DNA of 23,378 nt from Clostridiales bacterium (lineage in GTDB: Bacteria; Bacillota_A; Clostridia; Peptostreptococcales; Anaerovoracaceae): positions 1 through 23,378 of the forward strand of contig JAAZHB010000120.1 of the NCBI GenBank assembly GCA_012510935.1, written 5' to 3'. Every line of letters starts with the position of its first letter. Positions within the stretch are counted from its first letter, which is position 1. Shown one piece after another: positions 1 through 7,350 of the stretch. The position numbers were made by a program, and so were the translations under genes. The notes under the pieces were generated by a model. That model had not been told where the DNA came from and ran no database searches. It saw only the letters and a list, made by a program, of their open reading frames with translations.

Positions 1-11
1 GATAAAAAAAA

Positions 12-93
12 TGGTGTGGATGACTGGACTCGAACCAGCACGGTCTCCCACATGCCCCTCAAGCATGCGCGTCTGCCATTCCGCCACATCCAC
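12..93 (-). tRNA. tRNA-Leu (anticodon GAG)
   Basis: The minus strand folds into a class II tRNA. The acceptor stem GTGGATG pairs with CATCCAC and is followed by discriminator A and an encoded CCA. The D-arm is GCGG-AATGGCAGA-type. The anticodon stem CATGC/GCATG encloses the loop TTGAGGG, giving anticodon GAG (reads CUC/CUU leucine codons). There is a long variable arm, as expected for tRNA-Leu, and a TGG-TTCGAGT-CCA T-arm. It lies downstream of coaE in the same direction but has its own promoter. Confidence 0.95.
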
Positions 94-106
94 ACGTGAC
101 TTGCTA

Positions 107-135
107 AATATACAACAACTGTAATTATTTTGCAA
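107..135 (-). promoter_or_regulatory. sigma-A type promoter of tRNA-Leu
   Basis: On the minus strand, a -35 TTGCAA (130-135) and a -10 TATATT (107-112) are separated by exactly 17 bases. The predicted start near base 100 lies only about 7 bases before the mature tRNA 5' end. This is pattern matching only; the spacing and position make it convincing. Confidence 0.6.
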
Positions 136-179
136 GCGTTTTTGCAACTAATATGTAATCGGCGAGAAATAATTTCTCT

Positions 180-779
180 TTACAATATTGTGTATTTTAC
201 TATAAGTTCATCAATTTGTCTATACATTTCACCTACTGTTCCGCAATTAAATATTACTTCATCAGCTAGTTTTTGCTTATCGGAATCCGGCATTTGAGAA
301 TCTATAATTGATTGTGCAGCAGTGGCTGTAATTCCATCTCTCTCAACTATTCTAGAGATTCTTCTATCTAAATCACTAACAACAAGCCATACATAATCAT
401 AATTATCTTGTGCATTTTTCTCATACACAAGCGGAATCTCAATAAAAACGGCACTTGGGTTCTCGTTTTGTTCAATACTTGTAAGTAAAGCCTTAATTTC
501 TGGCTCTACTCTATCTGTAGTAAGCTTCTCTAAAAGTTTTTTGCTATCTGGGTTGGAATATACGAGTTGTCTCATTCTTCCTCTGTCAAGGCTACCATCA
601 GGCAAAATAAATTTTTCACCGAAGGACGCTCTAATATCTTCGATTGCTAAGCCTCCTGCCTGTGTCATCGATTGAGCAACCTTATCAGCATATAAAACAA
701 TAAAACCTTTATTCTCTAGATATGAACATACGGAGCTCTTCCCAGAGCCAATACCGCCCGTAATAACAATTCTCTTCAT
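180..779 (-). CDS. coaE: Dephospho-CoA kinase
   Basis: Catalyses the last step of coenzyme A synthesis: ATP-dependent phosphorylation of the 3'-hydroxyl of dephospho-CoA in the cytoplasm. The P-loop GGIGSGKSS sits right at the N-terminus and the length (about 199 residues) is normal for the family. Further P-loop kinase features include a DKVAQ segment after strand 2 and an IEIPLVYE segment typical of the CoaE lid region. I chose the start at 779 because known CoaE proteins begin about eight residues before the P-loop and a GGGT precedes this ATG; an in-frame ATG at 791 is the alternative. It lies 41 bases downstream of polA. polA-coaE linkage is common in Firmicutes (often with mutM between, absent here). 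A weak 6-bp hairpin follows the stop codon and has no T-run. Confidence 0.93.
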   Translation of the reverse strand: MKRIVITGGIGSGKSSVCSYLENKGFIVLYADKVAQSMTQAGGLAIEDIRASFGEKFILPDGSLDRGRMRQLVYSNPDSKKLLEKLTTDRVEPEIKALLTSIEQNENPSAVFIEIPLVYEKNAQDNYDYVWLVVSDLDRRISRIVERDGITATAAQSIIDSQMPDSDKQKLADEVIFNCGTVGEMYRQIDELIVKYTIL

Positions 780-820
780 TTTGCTACCCATTAATTTAAC
801 TTTTCATCATCTAACAAATT

Positions 821-3484
821 CTATTTCAAATCATACCACGATTTAGCAGAATGTATGTCACAAACCAACTCAACGCTTAAGTCTGCCGCTGATTTCATGC
901 AATTATCAACAAGAGTTTGAACTTCCTCTTTCTCTGATTCTGGGCCTTCAACAATAAGTTCATCATGAATTTGCAATATTAACTTAGATTCAAGATTTCT
1001 ATTCTTGAGTTCTCTGTAAACATTGTTCATAGCAAACTTTATAATGTCTGCAGCTGTGCCTTGGATAGGCGTATTCATCGCAAGTCTTTTTGCAAGTTCT
1101 CTTTCCATATATTTTGACGAAGAGAATTCATTAATCTGTCTAATTCGGCCAAAATATGTATGTGCCAACCTTGTCTGACGGCCTTCTTCTACTAATTCGT
1201 CGAGGTATTCTTTTACCGCAATATGTTTCTCAAAATATTCATCAATATATCGTTGAGCTTCTTTTCTTGATATCTTTAGATTTTCAGAAAGTCCAAATCC
1301 ACTCATGCCATAGACTACTCCAAAATTAACCGCCTTTGCTTTGGTTCTGTCAAGCGGTGTAACCTTATTCATATCAATTCCAAAAACTCTAGATGCTGTT
1401 GCTGTATGAATGTCCTCACCTTTACGAAAGGCGTCAATCATATTTTGGTCGCCGCTAAGCGATGCCAGAACTCTCAACTCTATTTGCGAATAGTCAGCAC
1501 CGATAAATATATTCGAAGGTTTATTTACTACAAAAGCTTTACGAATCAATCTACCGTAATCATCTCTAATTGGAATATTTTGAAGATTTGGTTCTGTGCA
1601 ACTGAGTCGTCCTGTCGCTGCTACAGTCTGATTGAAGTGTGGCCTGATCTTATTGTCATCCCCAATTAAAGCTATGAGTCCATCTATATATGTGCTCTTT
1701 AGCTTCGCCAGCTTCCTGTATTCGAGAACATCCGCGACAATTTTATAATCGGGTTCCAGCTTATCTAGAATCTCTGCTGCAGTGGAATAGCCTGATTTCC
1801 CTTTTGCTTTAGGGTATGGTAATTGAAGCTGATCAAAGAGAACAGTTCCCAGTTGCTTTGGCGAATTAATGTTAAAAGTTGTATCTGCTAGTTCATAAAT
1901 ATCAGATTGCAATCTTTCAATACTGCTATCAATTTCTTTACCAATGTCTTTCAGTGTATCAGCATCGCAGTATATACCTTCAGCTTCCATGCTAGCAATT
2001 GTTTCAACAAGTGGCATCTCGCATTCTCTAAATAAAGCCAATGTATTATTTTCTTTAATAATTGACATTTGCTTTTCATAAACCATATAAATAAAATACA
2101 GTCTATCTAATGCAAAATTATCTTCAATACCGTATGAATCGAAAGTATCGCCAGAAGACACATCTTCATCAGGGCCAAGATGCTGCCCGCAATGCTTCAA
2201 CAGCATTTTTGCAAGTGAATATTTTGAAACATTTGGGTCAATTAAATACTCTGCAATCTTAACATCATGGTGAGAATTAAGGCCTGAAATGCCATTCATT
2301 ATAAGGCTATATATACCAGCTTTTATATCATAAGCAATTAGTTTAGGGTTCTTCTGGATTAACTCTTCAACACATAGATTTAAGTTCATAGGTGTCATAA
2401 TAGTTCTTGTGAAGAGTTTTGTGCGTGCCGAAAACAATAGAATCTCATTGATTCTAGGCATTGCAAGGTGATTATTGTCAGTATTTATATGAATAACTAC
2501 TTCCTCTTCATCATCTAATTCTTTAATAAATTCAGAATAATCAACCGTCTTAATATCATCTAGCTTTATTGAACCGGCTATCTCATATGCAGAATTGTCA
2601 TTCAAGGCAGTACTACTGCTATCTATAGATTTCTTAATTCGAGTAATAAAAGAATTAAATTCAAGTTTGGTATAAATATCTATTAATCTATTGTAATCCG
2701 GTTCTTGGTATTCCAACTCCTCCCAAGTGAAATCAATTGGCACATCAATCTTAATTGTAGCGAGTTCCTTAGACATTAAAGCAATCTCTTTATTTGCCCT
2801 TATATTCTCGCCAAGCTTCCCCTTAATCTCGTCAGCATGCTCAATTATATTTTCCAGATTTCCATATTCAAGAAGTAATGCTGTTCCCTTCTTCTCTCCT
2901 ACTCCCATTACACCAGGAATGTTATCAGATTTATCGCCCATTAAGCCTTTTAAATCAATAAACTTTGTTGGTGTCAAACTATATCTTTCATACATCGCGT
3001 CTTCATCATAAATCGCAAACTCAGTCATGCCTTTTTTATTAATGAGAACTTTAATATTATCATCAACTAATTGGAGTTCATCTTTGTCGCCCGTTACAAC
3101 AAGAGAACTAATACCTTCTTTAGAAGCGGTCTTTGAAATAGTACCGATTAAGTCATCTGCCTCAAATCCAGGCATCTCAACAACCTTGATGTTCATTGCA
3201 TCTAGGACCTCATGCAAAATTGGAATTTCAGAAAGAAGTTCATTAGGTGTAGGTGTTCTTCCCGCCTTGTATTCAGGATACATTTTGTGCCTAAATGTTG
3301 GATGCTTCATATCGAAAGCGACACAAATATAGTCATGTCTATTATCCGCAATTATCTTATTTAGCATATTTACGAATGCAAAAATTCCTTGAGTATGCTG
3401 TCCATCGGAAGTAACCATTGGACGCATTGCAAAATAAGCGCGAAAGAGCAAGCTGTTTCCATCTATTATTATCAGTTGATTCAT
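821..3484 (-). CDS. polA: DNA polymerase I
   Basis: Gap-filling and primer-removing polymerase, 887 residues, three domains in order. The N-terminal 5' nuclease (about 1-290) shows the DGNSLLFRAYF start, the VTGDKDELQLV metal site and the GDKSDNIPG helix-hairpin-helix. The middle region (about 300-480) is a decayed 3'-5' exonuclease: where active enzymes have D-x-E, this one reads VIHINTDN, with His and Asn, so proofreading is predicted to be absent, as in Bacillus and Thermus Pol I. The C-terminal polymerase has motif A DYSQIELR (about 664), an O-helix with Arg713, Lys717, Phe721 and Tyr725, and motif C QIHDE (840-842). The start ATG at 3484 is preceded by GGTGGCGG. coaE follows 41 bases downstream. 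Confidence 0.97.
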   Translation of the reverse strand: MNQLIIIDGNSLLFRAYFAMRPMVTSDGQHTQGIFAFVNMLNKIIADNRHDYICVAFDMKHPTFRHKMYPEYKAGRTPTPNELLSEIPILHEVLDAMNIKVVEMPGFEADDLIGTISKTASKEGISSLVVTGDKDELQLVDDNIKVLINKKGMTEFAIYDEDAMYERYSLTPTKFIDLKGLMGDKSDNIPGVMGVGEKKGTALLLEYGNLENIIEHADEIKGKLGENIRANKEIALMSKELATIKIDVPIDFTWEELEYQEPDYNRLIDIYTKLEFNSFITRIKKSIDSSSTALNDNSAYEIAGSIKLDDIKTVDYSEFIKELDDEEEVVIHINTDNNHLAMPRINEILLFSARTKLFTRTIMTPMNLNLCVEELIQKNPKLIAYDIKAGIYSLIMNGISGLNSHHDVKIAEYLIDPNVSKYSLAKMLLKHCGQHLGPDEDVSSGDTFDSYGIEDNFALDRLYFIYMVYEKQMSIIKENNTLALFRECEMPLVETIASMEAEGIYCDADTLKDIGKEIDSSIERLQSDIYELADTTFNINSPKQLGTVLFDQLQLPYPKAKGKSGYSTAAEILDKLEPDYKIVADVLEYRKLAKLKSTYIDGLIALIGDDNKIRPHFNQTVAATGRLSCTEPNLQNIPIRDDYGRLIRKAFVVNKPSNIFIGADYSQIELRVLASLSGDQNMIDAFRKGEDIHTATASRVFGIDMNKVTPLDRTKAKAVNFGVVYGMSGFGLSENLKISRKEAQRYIDEYFEKHIAVKEYLDELVEEGRQTRLAHTYFGRIRQINEFSSSKYMERELAKRLAMNTPIQGTAADIIKFAMNNVYRELKNRNLESKLILQIHDELIVEGPESEKEEVQTLVDNCMKSAADLSVELVCDIHSAKSWYDLK

Positions 3485-3554
3485 TTTTATACCGCCACCA
3501 TTTTAATCATTGGTAATATGCAATAGTTCTATTGTTGTATTTAATATCTAAAGA

Positions 3555-4532
3555 CTAGATAATTGATCCGGATGCCTTAAGTCCATAAGCATCCTTAGCC
3601 GAATCTGCTCCATCTATTATACTATATTGAAGAATGTCTGTCGCTAATGCTGCCAAAGCATCAAAGTTAACTTCAACTTCACCAGAAGCCATTACAAAAA
3701 TAGTATCTCCGTCCAAGCTACTGTGTACAGGCTTGATAGATCTAGCATAAGCATCATGCAATGTCGAAGCGAGCTTATTTGCTTGAGCCTTAGTTAATTT
3801 AGCATTTGTTACTACACAAGAAATGGTTGTATTACTTACAGATTCTTTCTCAGAATTTTGTGGAACATTATTAATCATTTCTCTCAAATACTTAATTGTA
3901 TTATCAAGAGAATTGCCGTCTGGTGTAAGAACTCCAGCTATCATTCTACCACTACCATTGTGTATATCCCCAATAGCATTAACTGCTGCTATTGCGCCTA
4001 CTTGTAATCTATCATCTGCACAAGCATAAACGCCTAGTCCAGTCTTCATAGCCCTATCAGGTCCACATATTTTACCAACCGATGCACCAGTTCCTGCGCC
4101 GACTACTCCAGACTTAAACTCATCTCCAAATGCATTCTTTGTAGCCTCAACTCCCATTGCGATATCTGGGAAGACATCAGAAGAACCAACTTCTAAGTCA
4201 TATAATGAAGCGCCACACACAATTGGAATATATTTATCTTTCATTGGAAAGCCAATCTGCAATGTCGATAATTCTCTCATTACTCCACATGAAGCTTCCA
4301 GCCCAAAAGCACTGCCGCCACTTAGAACTACAGCATTTACTGAGTCAACAGTGTTTTCAGATTTAAGAAGATCTGTCTCTCGTGTTGCCGGACCGCCGCC
4401 CCTTACATCTACACCGCAAACAGCACCTTTTTCACTAATAATTGCAGTACAACCAGTGCCACCCTCAATATCTTGAGCATTACCAAAATGAAAATCTTTA
4501 ATCTCATTAATATCAATTCTTTTAAAACTCAT
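3555..4532 (-). CDS. P1 family (S58, DmpA-like) aminopeptidase
   Basis: An Ntn-hydrolase-fold peptidase, 325 residues, made as a precursor that cleaves itself in two. Seen in sequence: the N-terminal GGTGCTAI and VDVRGGGPATRET motifs, the SGGSAFGLE motif, GVVGAGTGAS, and the second-subunit start around NTTISCVVTNAKLTKAQA, with the likely nucleophile Thr235 or Thr236, followed by PVHSSLDGDTIF. Relatives (DmpA, BapA) remove N-terminal D-, beta- or ordinary amino acids from short peptides or amides; the substrate here cannot be told. Start chosen at 4532 because AAAGGAG lies 8 bases upstream; the longer open frame to 4571 would run through a hairpin. It lies downstream of the OPT peptide transporter, suggesting joint peptide use. 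No signal peptide, so it is cytoplasmic. Confidence 0.9.
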   Translation of the reverse strand: MSFKRIDINEIKDFHFGNAQDIEGGTGCTAIISEKGAVCGVDVRGGGPATRETDLLKSENTVDSVNAVVLSGGSAFGLEASCGVMRELSTLQIGFPMKDKYIPIVCGASLYDLEVGSSDVFPDIAMGVEATKNAFGDEFKSGVVGAGTGASVGKICGPDRAMKTGLGVYACADDRLQVGAIAAVNAIGDIHNGSGRMIAGVLTPDGNSLDNTIKYLREMINNVPQNSEKESVSNTTISCVVTNAKLTKAQANKLASTLHDAYARSIKPVHSSLDGDTIFVMASGEVEVNFDALAALATDILQYSIIDGADSAKDAYGLKASGSII

Positions 4533-4564
4533 ATTATCATCTCCTTTAAGCTCTATGTAAAACA

Positions 4565-4592
4565 GATGCACGCATCATGAGAAGCGTGCATC
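4565..4592 (-). terminator. Hairpin between OPT transporter and P1 peptidase, possible weak terminator
   Basis: A perfect 9-bp stem (GATGCACGC at 4565-4573 with GCGTGCATC at 4584-4592) and a 10-base loop lies 22 bases after the transporter stop. On the minus strand it is followed by TGTTTTAC, a poor U-tract. It could be a partial terminator, an RNA processing or stabilising element, or a means of lowering peptidase expression relative to the transporter. It ends about 20 bases before the peptidase ribosome binding site. Confidence 0.45.
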
Positions 4593-4614
4593 AGAATTAG
4601 CGATTTTATATTTA

Positions 4615-6222
4615 TTAAATTGCGTTAAATGCTATTACGATTGATACAATAACTCCGACAATAGCTTCTCCGCCAAGAAGCCCTGACGCAATTACTGAGC
4701 CAAAAACATCTGCTTTCTCTTTAATCTTGAATCTACCAACAATAAATGCAATTAATCCACCAATTGCTGCAGTAGCTGACATGTAGAATGGAAGATAGAT
4801 ACCAAGACCCAATGTCATAACTGGGAACTTAATTAAGTATAGAACAACAGCTGATACAAGGCCAACAATAAATGCTGGTAAGCAGGAAATTCCACCAACC
4901 ATTGATGCTACAGCATTTGCCTGTGCTGCAGGGAATTCAGGTCCACCAATCGCTCCTGCTCCATAAGCTTTGTAAATTACAAATAGCGTAAATACTGATA
5001 CAACGGCTCCAATTAAGCCTCCAATAGCTTCACTAATCCATTGAGCACGAGGATCTGAATTGAGAATTCTTCCTGCCTTGAAGTCATTCATTACATCTCC
5101 AGTAAGCCCTGCGGCAACAGCTACAATAGCTGCAACATAGAAAGCTTCCGGGCCATCAACGTTGCATAACGCTTTAGTAAATAACAAAATAATAATTCCA
5201 AAGATTTCCATTGGATTAATGCCAGTTCTTCCAACACATTCTGAAGACATTGTAGTTGCAAGAAGTGTACCAAAAACTACAATGATTGAAGTAATCAAGC
5301 TAAAATCTAAAAGAAAAACAAATGATATTGCGCAAATAATTGCTACTATTGAAAGCCATTTATTCTTATTGGATTCTAGGGAAAGAATGCTTGAAGCATT
5401 CTTTGTCTTAAGTCCTCTTATCATGGCAATAATTCTTTCAAGTAAAACTCCAATACCTGAGCCTACCATCAATCCTATACCCAAGGATGACTTAACTGAA
5501 GATGCTTGAGCAACACTCCATCCAAGTAAATTCTCACCACCAAATAGGATTCCAAAGTCTCCTATCAATGATCCTAGGAACCATACACCCATTAGAACAG
5601 GACCGAGAAGATATCCAACACCGATGAGCATCGGGGAGAAATATATTCCAAAACTCGAGCCATACGCTGTCATTGTCTTGCTAGTAATAATCTGCGGAAT
5701 AATAAGCAAAATATCTCTGATATATGCAAATAATCCAGAAATACCCATTGATATGAACAGAACCACAGACTTAAGTCCGCCCTCATCTCCAGCAACAATA
5801 GTGTCCGCTGCTGCCTGACCCATAGGGTATTCAAGGTCTCTTTCATCTATAAAATAATGTCTTAGAACTGCTGTGAATATCAGACCTAGGACTGTGCCTC
5901 CGATTGAAACTGCCATAAGTTCTAATAGATTTGGGGTTTGATCCGGATACAGAATCCAAATTCCTGGAACTGTAAATGCCAATCCTCCAGCAACCATTGC
6001 ACCTGCTGACATAGCAGTGTGTGTTGCATTAATCTCACCATAGTTGGTATTTCCAAGCAATTTCAACGAAAACATTGAAAATAGTGCGACGAAAATTATC
6101 GGCCATGGCAATGAACTTAGCTTAAGTGCAATAAACATTGAACTCGTCGTAATAATTACTGAACCAAGTGAACCGATAAGAACGCCCCTTAAAGTGAGCT
6201 GTCTCTCTTTCTTGTTAGTCAT
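4615..6222 (-). CDS. OPT family oligopeptide transporter
   Basis: An integral membrane protein of 535 residues with about 14 hydrophobic segments spread over its length, typical of the bacterial oligopeptide transporter (OPT) family. These carriers import short peptides or metal-chelate compounds, generally with protons. Family-like stretches include the N-terminal GVLIGSLGSVIITTSSMF, the HTAMSAGAMVAGG segment and the QAAADTIVAGDEGG loop, and the Gly-rich C-terminal membrane helices. The start ATG at 6222 has only a weak AGG about 10 bases upstream. A structured RNA gene and an A/T-rich leader precede it; a P1 peptidase follows. Whether it carries peptides or siderophore-like ligands cannot be decided from sequence; the peptidase neighbour favours peptides. 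Confidence 0.9.
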   Translation of the reverse strand: MTNKKERQLTLRGVLIGSLGSVIITTSSMFIALKLSSLPWPIIFVALFSMFSLKLLGNTNYGEINATHTAMSAGAMVAGGLAFTVPGIWILYPDQTPNLLELMAVSIGGTVLGLIFTAVLRHYFIDERDLEYPMGQAAADTIVAGDEGGLKSVVLFISMGISGLFAYIRDILLIIPQIITSKTMTAYGSSFGIYFSPMLIGVGYLLGPVLMGVWFLGSLIGDFGILFGGENLLGWSVAQASSVKSSLGIGLMVGSGIGVLLERIIAMIRGLKTKNASSILSLESNKNKWLSIVAIICAISFVFLLDFSLITSIIVVFGTLLATTMSSECVGRTGINPMEIFGIIILLFTKALCNVDGPEAFYVAAIVAVAAGLTGDVMNDFKAGRILNSDPRAQWISEAIGGLIGAVVSVFTLFVIYKAYGAGAIGGPEFPAAQANAVASMVGGISCLPAFIVGLVSAVVLYLIKFPVMTLGLGIYLPFYMSATAAIGGLIAFIVGRFKIKEKADVFGSVIASGLLGGEAIVGVIVSIVIAFNAI

Positions 6223-6263
6223 AATAAATTAACCTATTCTTTCTATATATTTTTTACTCAGTA

Positions 6264-6286
6264 TGTGTTTTAAAAATAAAATCACA
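6264..6286 (-). promoter_or_regulatory. Imperfect inverted repeat in the OPT transporter leader
   Basis: On the minus strand TGTG-A-TTTT pairs with AAAA-CACA around a short loop, 42 bases before the transporter start codon. The rest of the leader (6223-6341) is A/T-rich with no clear consensus promoter. It may be an operator or a leader hairpin; nothing identifies a specific regulator. Confidence 0.25.
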
Positions 6287-6341
6287 CCTGTTTGAGCAAC
6301 AAATTAATAAAAACCAAATAATATTCTATTGTATTTTACGC

Positions 6342-6512
6342 AAAAGTCCCAGAGAGATTAAGTATAATTGACGCCCTATCGTAAGATAAGGTGGGTAAAA
6401 CCTCAACATATTCTCTGAAGTCCACTCAAAGGAGGCCGGTCATATGAATATATTATCAGAATCCCTTTAAGTAAATGTAGGTTCAATTATCACTTAACCA
6501 GTACCCTGGAAC
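6342..6512 (-). ncRNA. ssrS: Structured RNA of about 171 nt, probable 6S RNA
   Basis: The minus strand folds into a long rod. The terminal helix GTTCCAGGG pairs with CTCTGGGAC (9 bp, two G-U). Next, after a small loop, TTAAGTG-A-TAATTGA pairs with TCAATTATACTTAA (14 bp, one bulge). A side hairpin CCTTATC-TTAC-GATAGGG lies on the 3' side, and the apical helix TTTACTTAAAGG pairs with CCTTTGAGTGGA (12 bp). Several pairs are G-U on this strand and would be A-C mismatches on the other, which fixes the transcribed strand. The RNA has its own promoter and ends with TTTT after the terminal helix. Length, closing stem, open centre with a 3'-side hairpin and apical stem match 6S RNA, which binds the sigma-A RNA polymerase holoenzyme. 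The family call rests on architecture, not on recognised primary sequence. A cis-regulatory leader of the downstream transporter is the main alternative. Confidence 0.55.
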
Positions 6513-6519
6513 TACTTTA

Positions 6520-6547
6520 ATTTTATCTTAATGCTGTGATTAGTCAA
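6520..6547 (-). promoter_or_regulatory. Promoter of the 6S-like RNA, overlapping the yebC stop codon
   Basis: Minus strand -35 TTGACT (6542-6547, 5 of 6 matches to consensus), 16-base spacer, -10 TAAAAT (6520-6525, 5 of 6). The predicted start is near 6512-6513, exactly where the terminal helix of the RNA begins. The last base of the -35 box is the T of the yebC TAA stop codon. Confidence 0.6.
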
Positions 6548-7259
6548 GTTCTATATCACAATTATAATATACTTTCTGAACATCATCATTATCTTCTAGA
6601 GTTGTAATCAACTTAGTAAGATTCTTGAGAGTTTCAGGTTCAACAGTTGCATCAATTGATGGGATTGCTTCAATTTCAGCTTCTGCAGGCTCAAATCCAT
6701 CTGCCTTAATAGCATCAAGTACCTCATGGAAAGTCTCCATTGTTGTACGAATCTCATAATTGTCATCGTTAACAATCATGTCTTCAGCACCGGCATCTAG
6801 AACTTGCATCATTACCTCATCTTCGTCCATAGAATCTTCTTTCTCGATAATAATTACACCTTTACGAGAGAACATATATGAAACGCAACCAGGAGTACCT
6901 AGGTTTCCTCCACATTTATCGAAAATTGATCTTACAAAAGAAGTAGTTCTATTCTTATTGTCAGTCAGACAGTCTACAATGATAGCAACTCCGGAAGGAC
7001 CATATCCCTCAAATTGCAATTCATCATAGGATTCTCCAGCTAACTCGCCAGTTCCCTTCTTAATAGCACGATTAATGTTATCATTAGGCATTCCAATTGA
7101 CTTTGCTTTATCAATTGCAACTCTAAGAGAAGTGTTAAAATCAGGGTCTCCTCCTACCTTTGCAGCAAGAATAATCTGTCTTGCATATTTAGTGAAAAGT
7201 GCTGAACGCTTTGAATCTTGAGCTGACTTTCTTCCAGCTATTGTGCCATGTCTACCCAC
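6540..7259 (-). CDS. yebC: YebC/PmpR-family protein
   Basis: A 239-residue cytoplasmic protein of the YebC/TACO1 family. Members are described either as DNA-binding transcription regulators or as ribosome-associated factors that help translation of difficult (proline-rich) stretches. Family landmarks seen: the N-terminal GTIAGRKSAQDSKRSALFTKYAR block, NINRAIKKGTGE, the EGYGPSGVAIIVDCLTDN block and the FSRKGVI strand. Translation starts at a GTG (7257-7259) with AAGGAGG 8 bases upstream, matching the usual MGR/MAG family start. It has its own promoter upstream and is followed directly by the 6S-like RNA. Function in this organism is not deducible further. Confidence 0.93.
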   Translation of the reverse strand: MGRHGTIAGRKSAQDSKRSALFTKYARQIILAAKVGGDPDFNTSLRVAIDKAKSIGMPNDNINRAIKKGTGELAGESYDELQFEGYGPSGVAIIVDCLTDNKNRTTSFVRSIFDKCGGNLGTPGCVSYMFSRKGVIIIEKEDSMDEDEVMMQVLDAGAEDMIVNDDNYEIRTTMETFHEVLDAIKADGFEPAEAEIEAIPSIDATVEPETLKNLTKLITTLEDNDDVQKVYYNCDIELD

Positions 7260-7314
7260 GGGTGAGACCTCCTTCTTCTTTAAAACAAATATCTATCTAA
7301 TTTTTAACTTAGAT

Positions 7315-7343
7315 ATTATACACTAAAAAGCAGATATGAGCAA
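7315..7343 (-). promoter_or_regulatory. Promoter of yebC
   Basis: Minus strand -10 TATAAT (7315-7320) is a perfect match, with -35 TTGCTC (7338-7343) 17 bases upstream. The predicted start is near 7308, leaving a leader of about 50 bases with a small ATCTAA/TTAGAT hairpin before the AAGGAGG ribosome binding site. It lies in the 91-base gap between the activase and yebC. Confidence 0.6.
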
Positions 7344-7350
7344 AATTTCT

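Noticed and set aside
156..179. GAGAAA/TTTCTC hairpin after coaE as a terminator
   Set aside because: Short A/T-rich stem with a 3-base loop and no T-run; too weak to call.
1406..3332. Several plus-strand open frames of 87 to 101 codons
   Set aside because: They are antisense to polA and have no ribosome sites or recognisable protein features.
4533..4571. 13-residue N-terminal extension of the P1 peptidase
   Set aside because: The AAAGGAG site lies inside it directly before the inner ATG, and its beginning forms part of a hairpin.
6342..6512. T-box, tmRNA or SRP RNA reading of the structured RNA
   Set aside because: No T-box AGGGTGGNACCGCG sequence, no alanine-tRNA-like end with CCA, and no SRP apical GGAA-type core were found.
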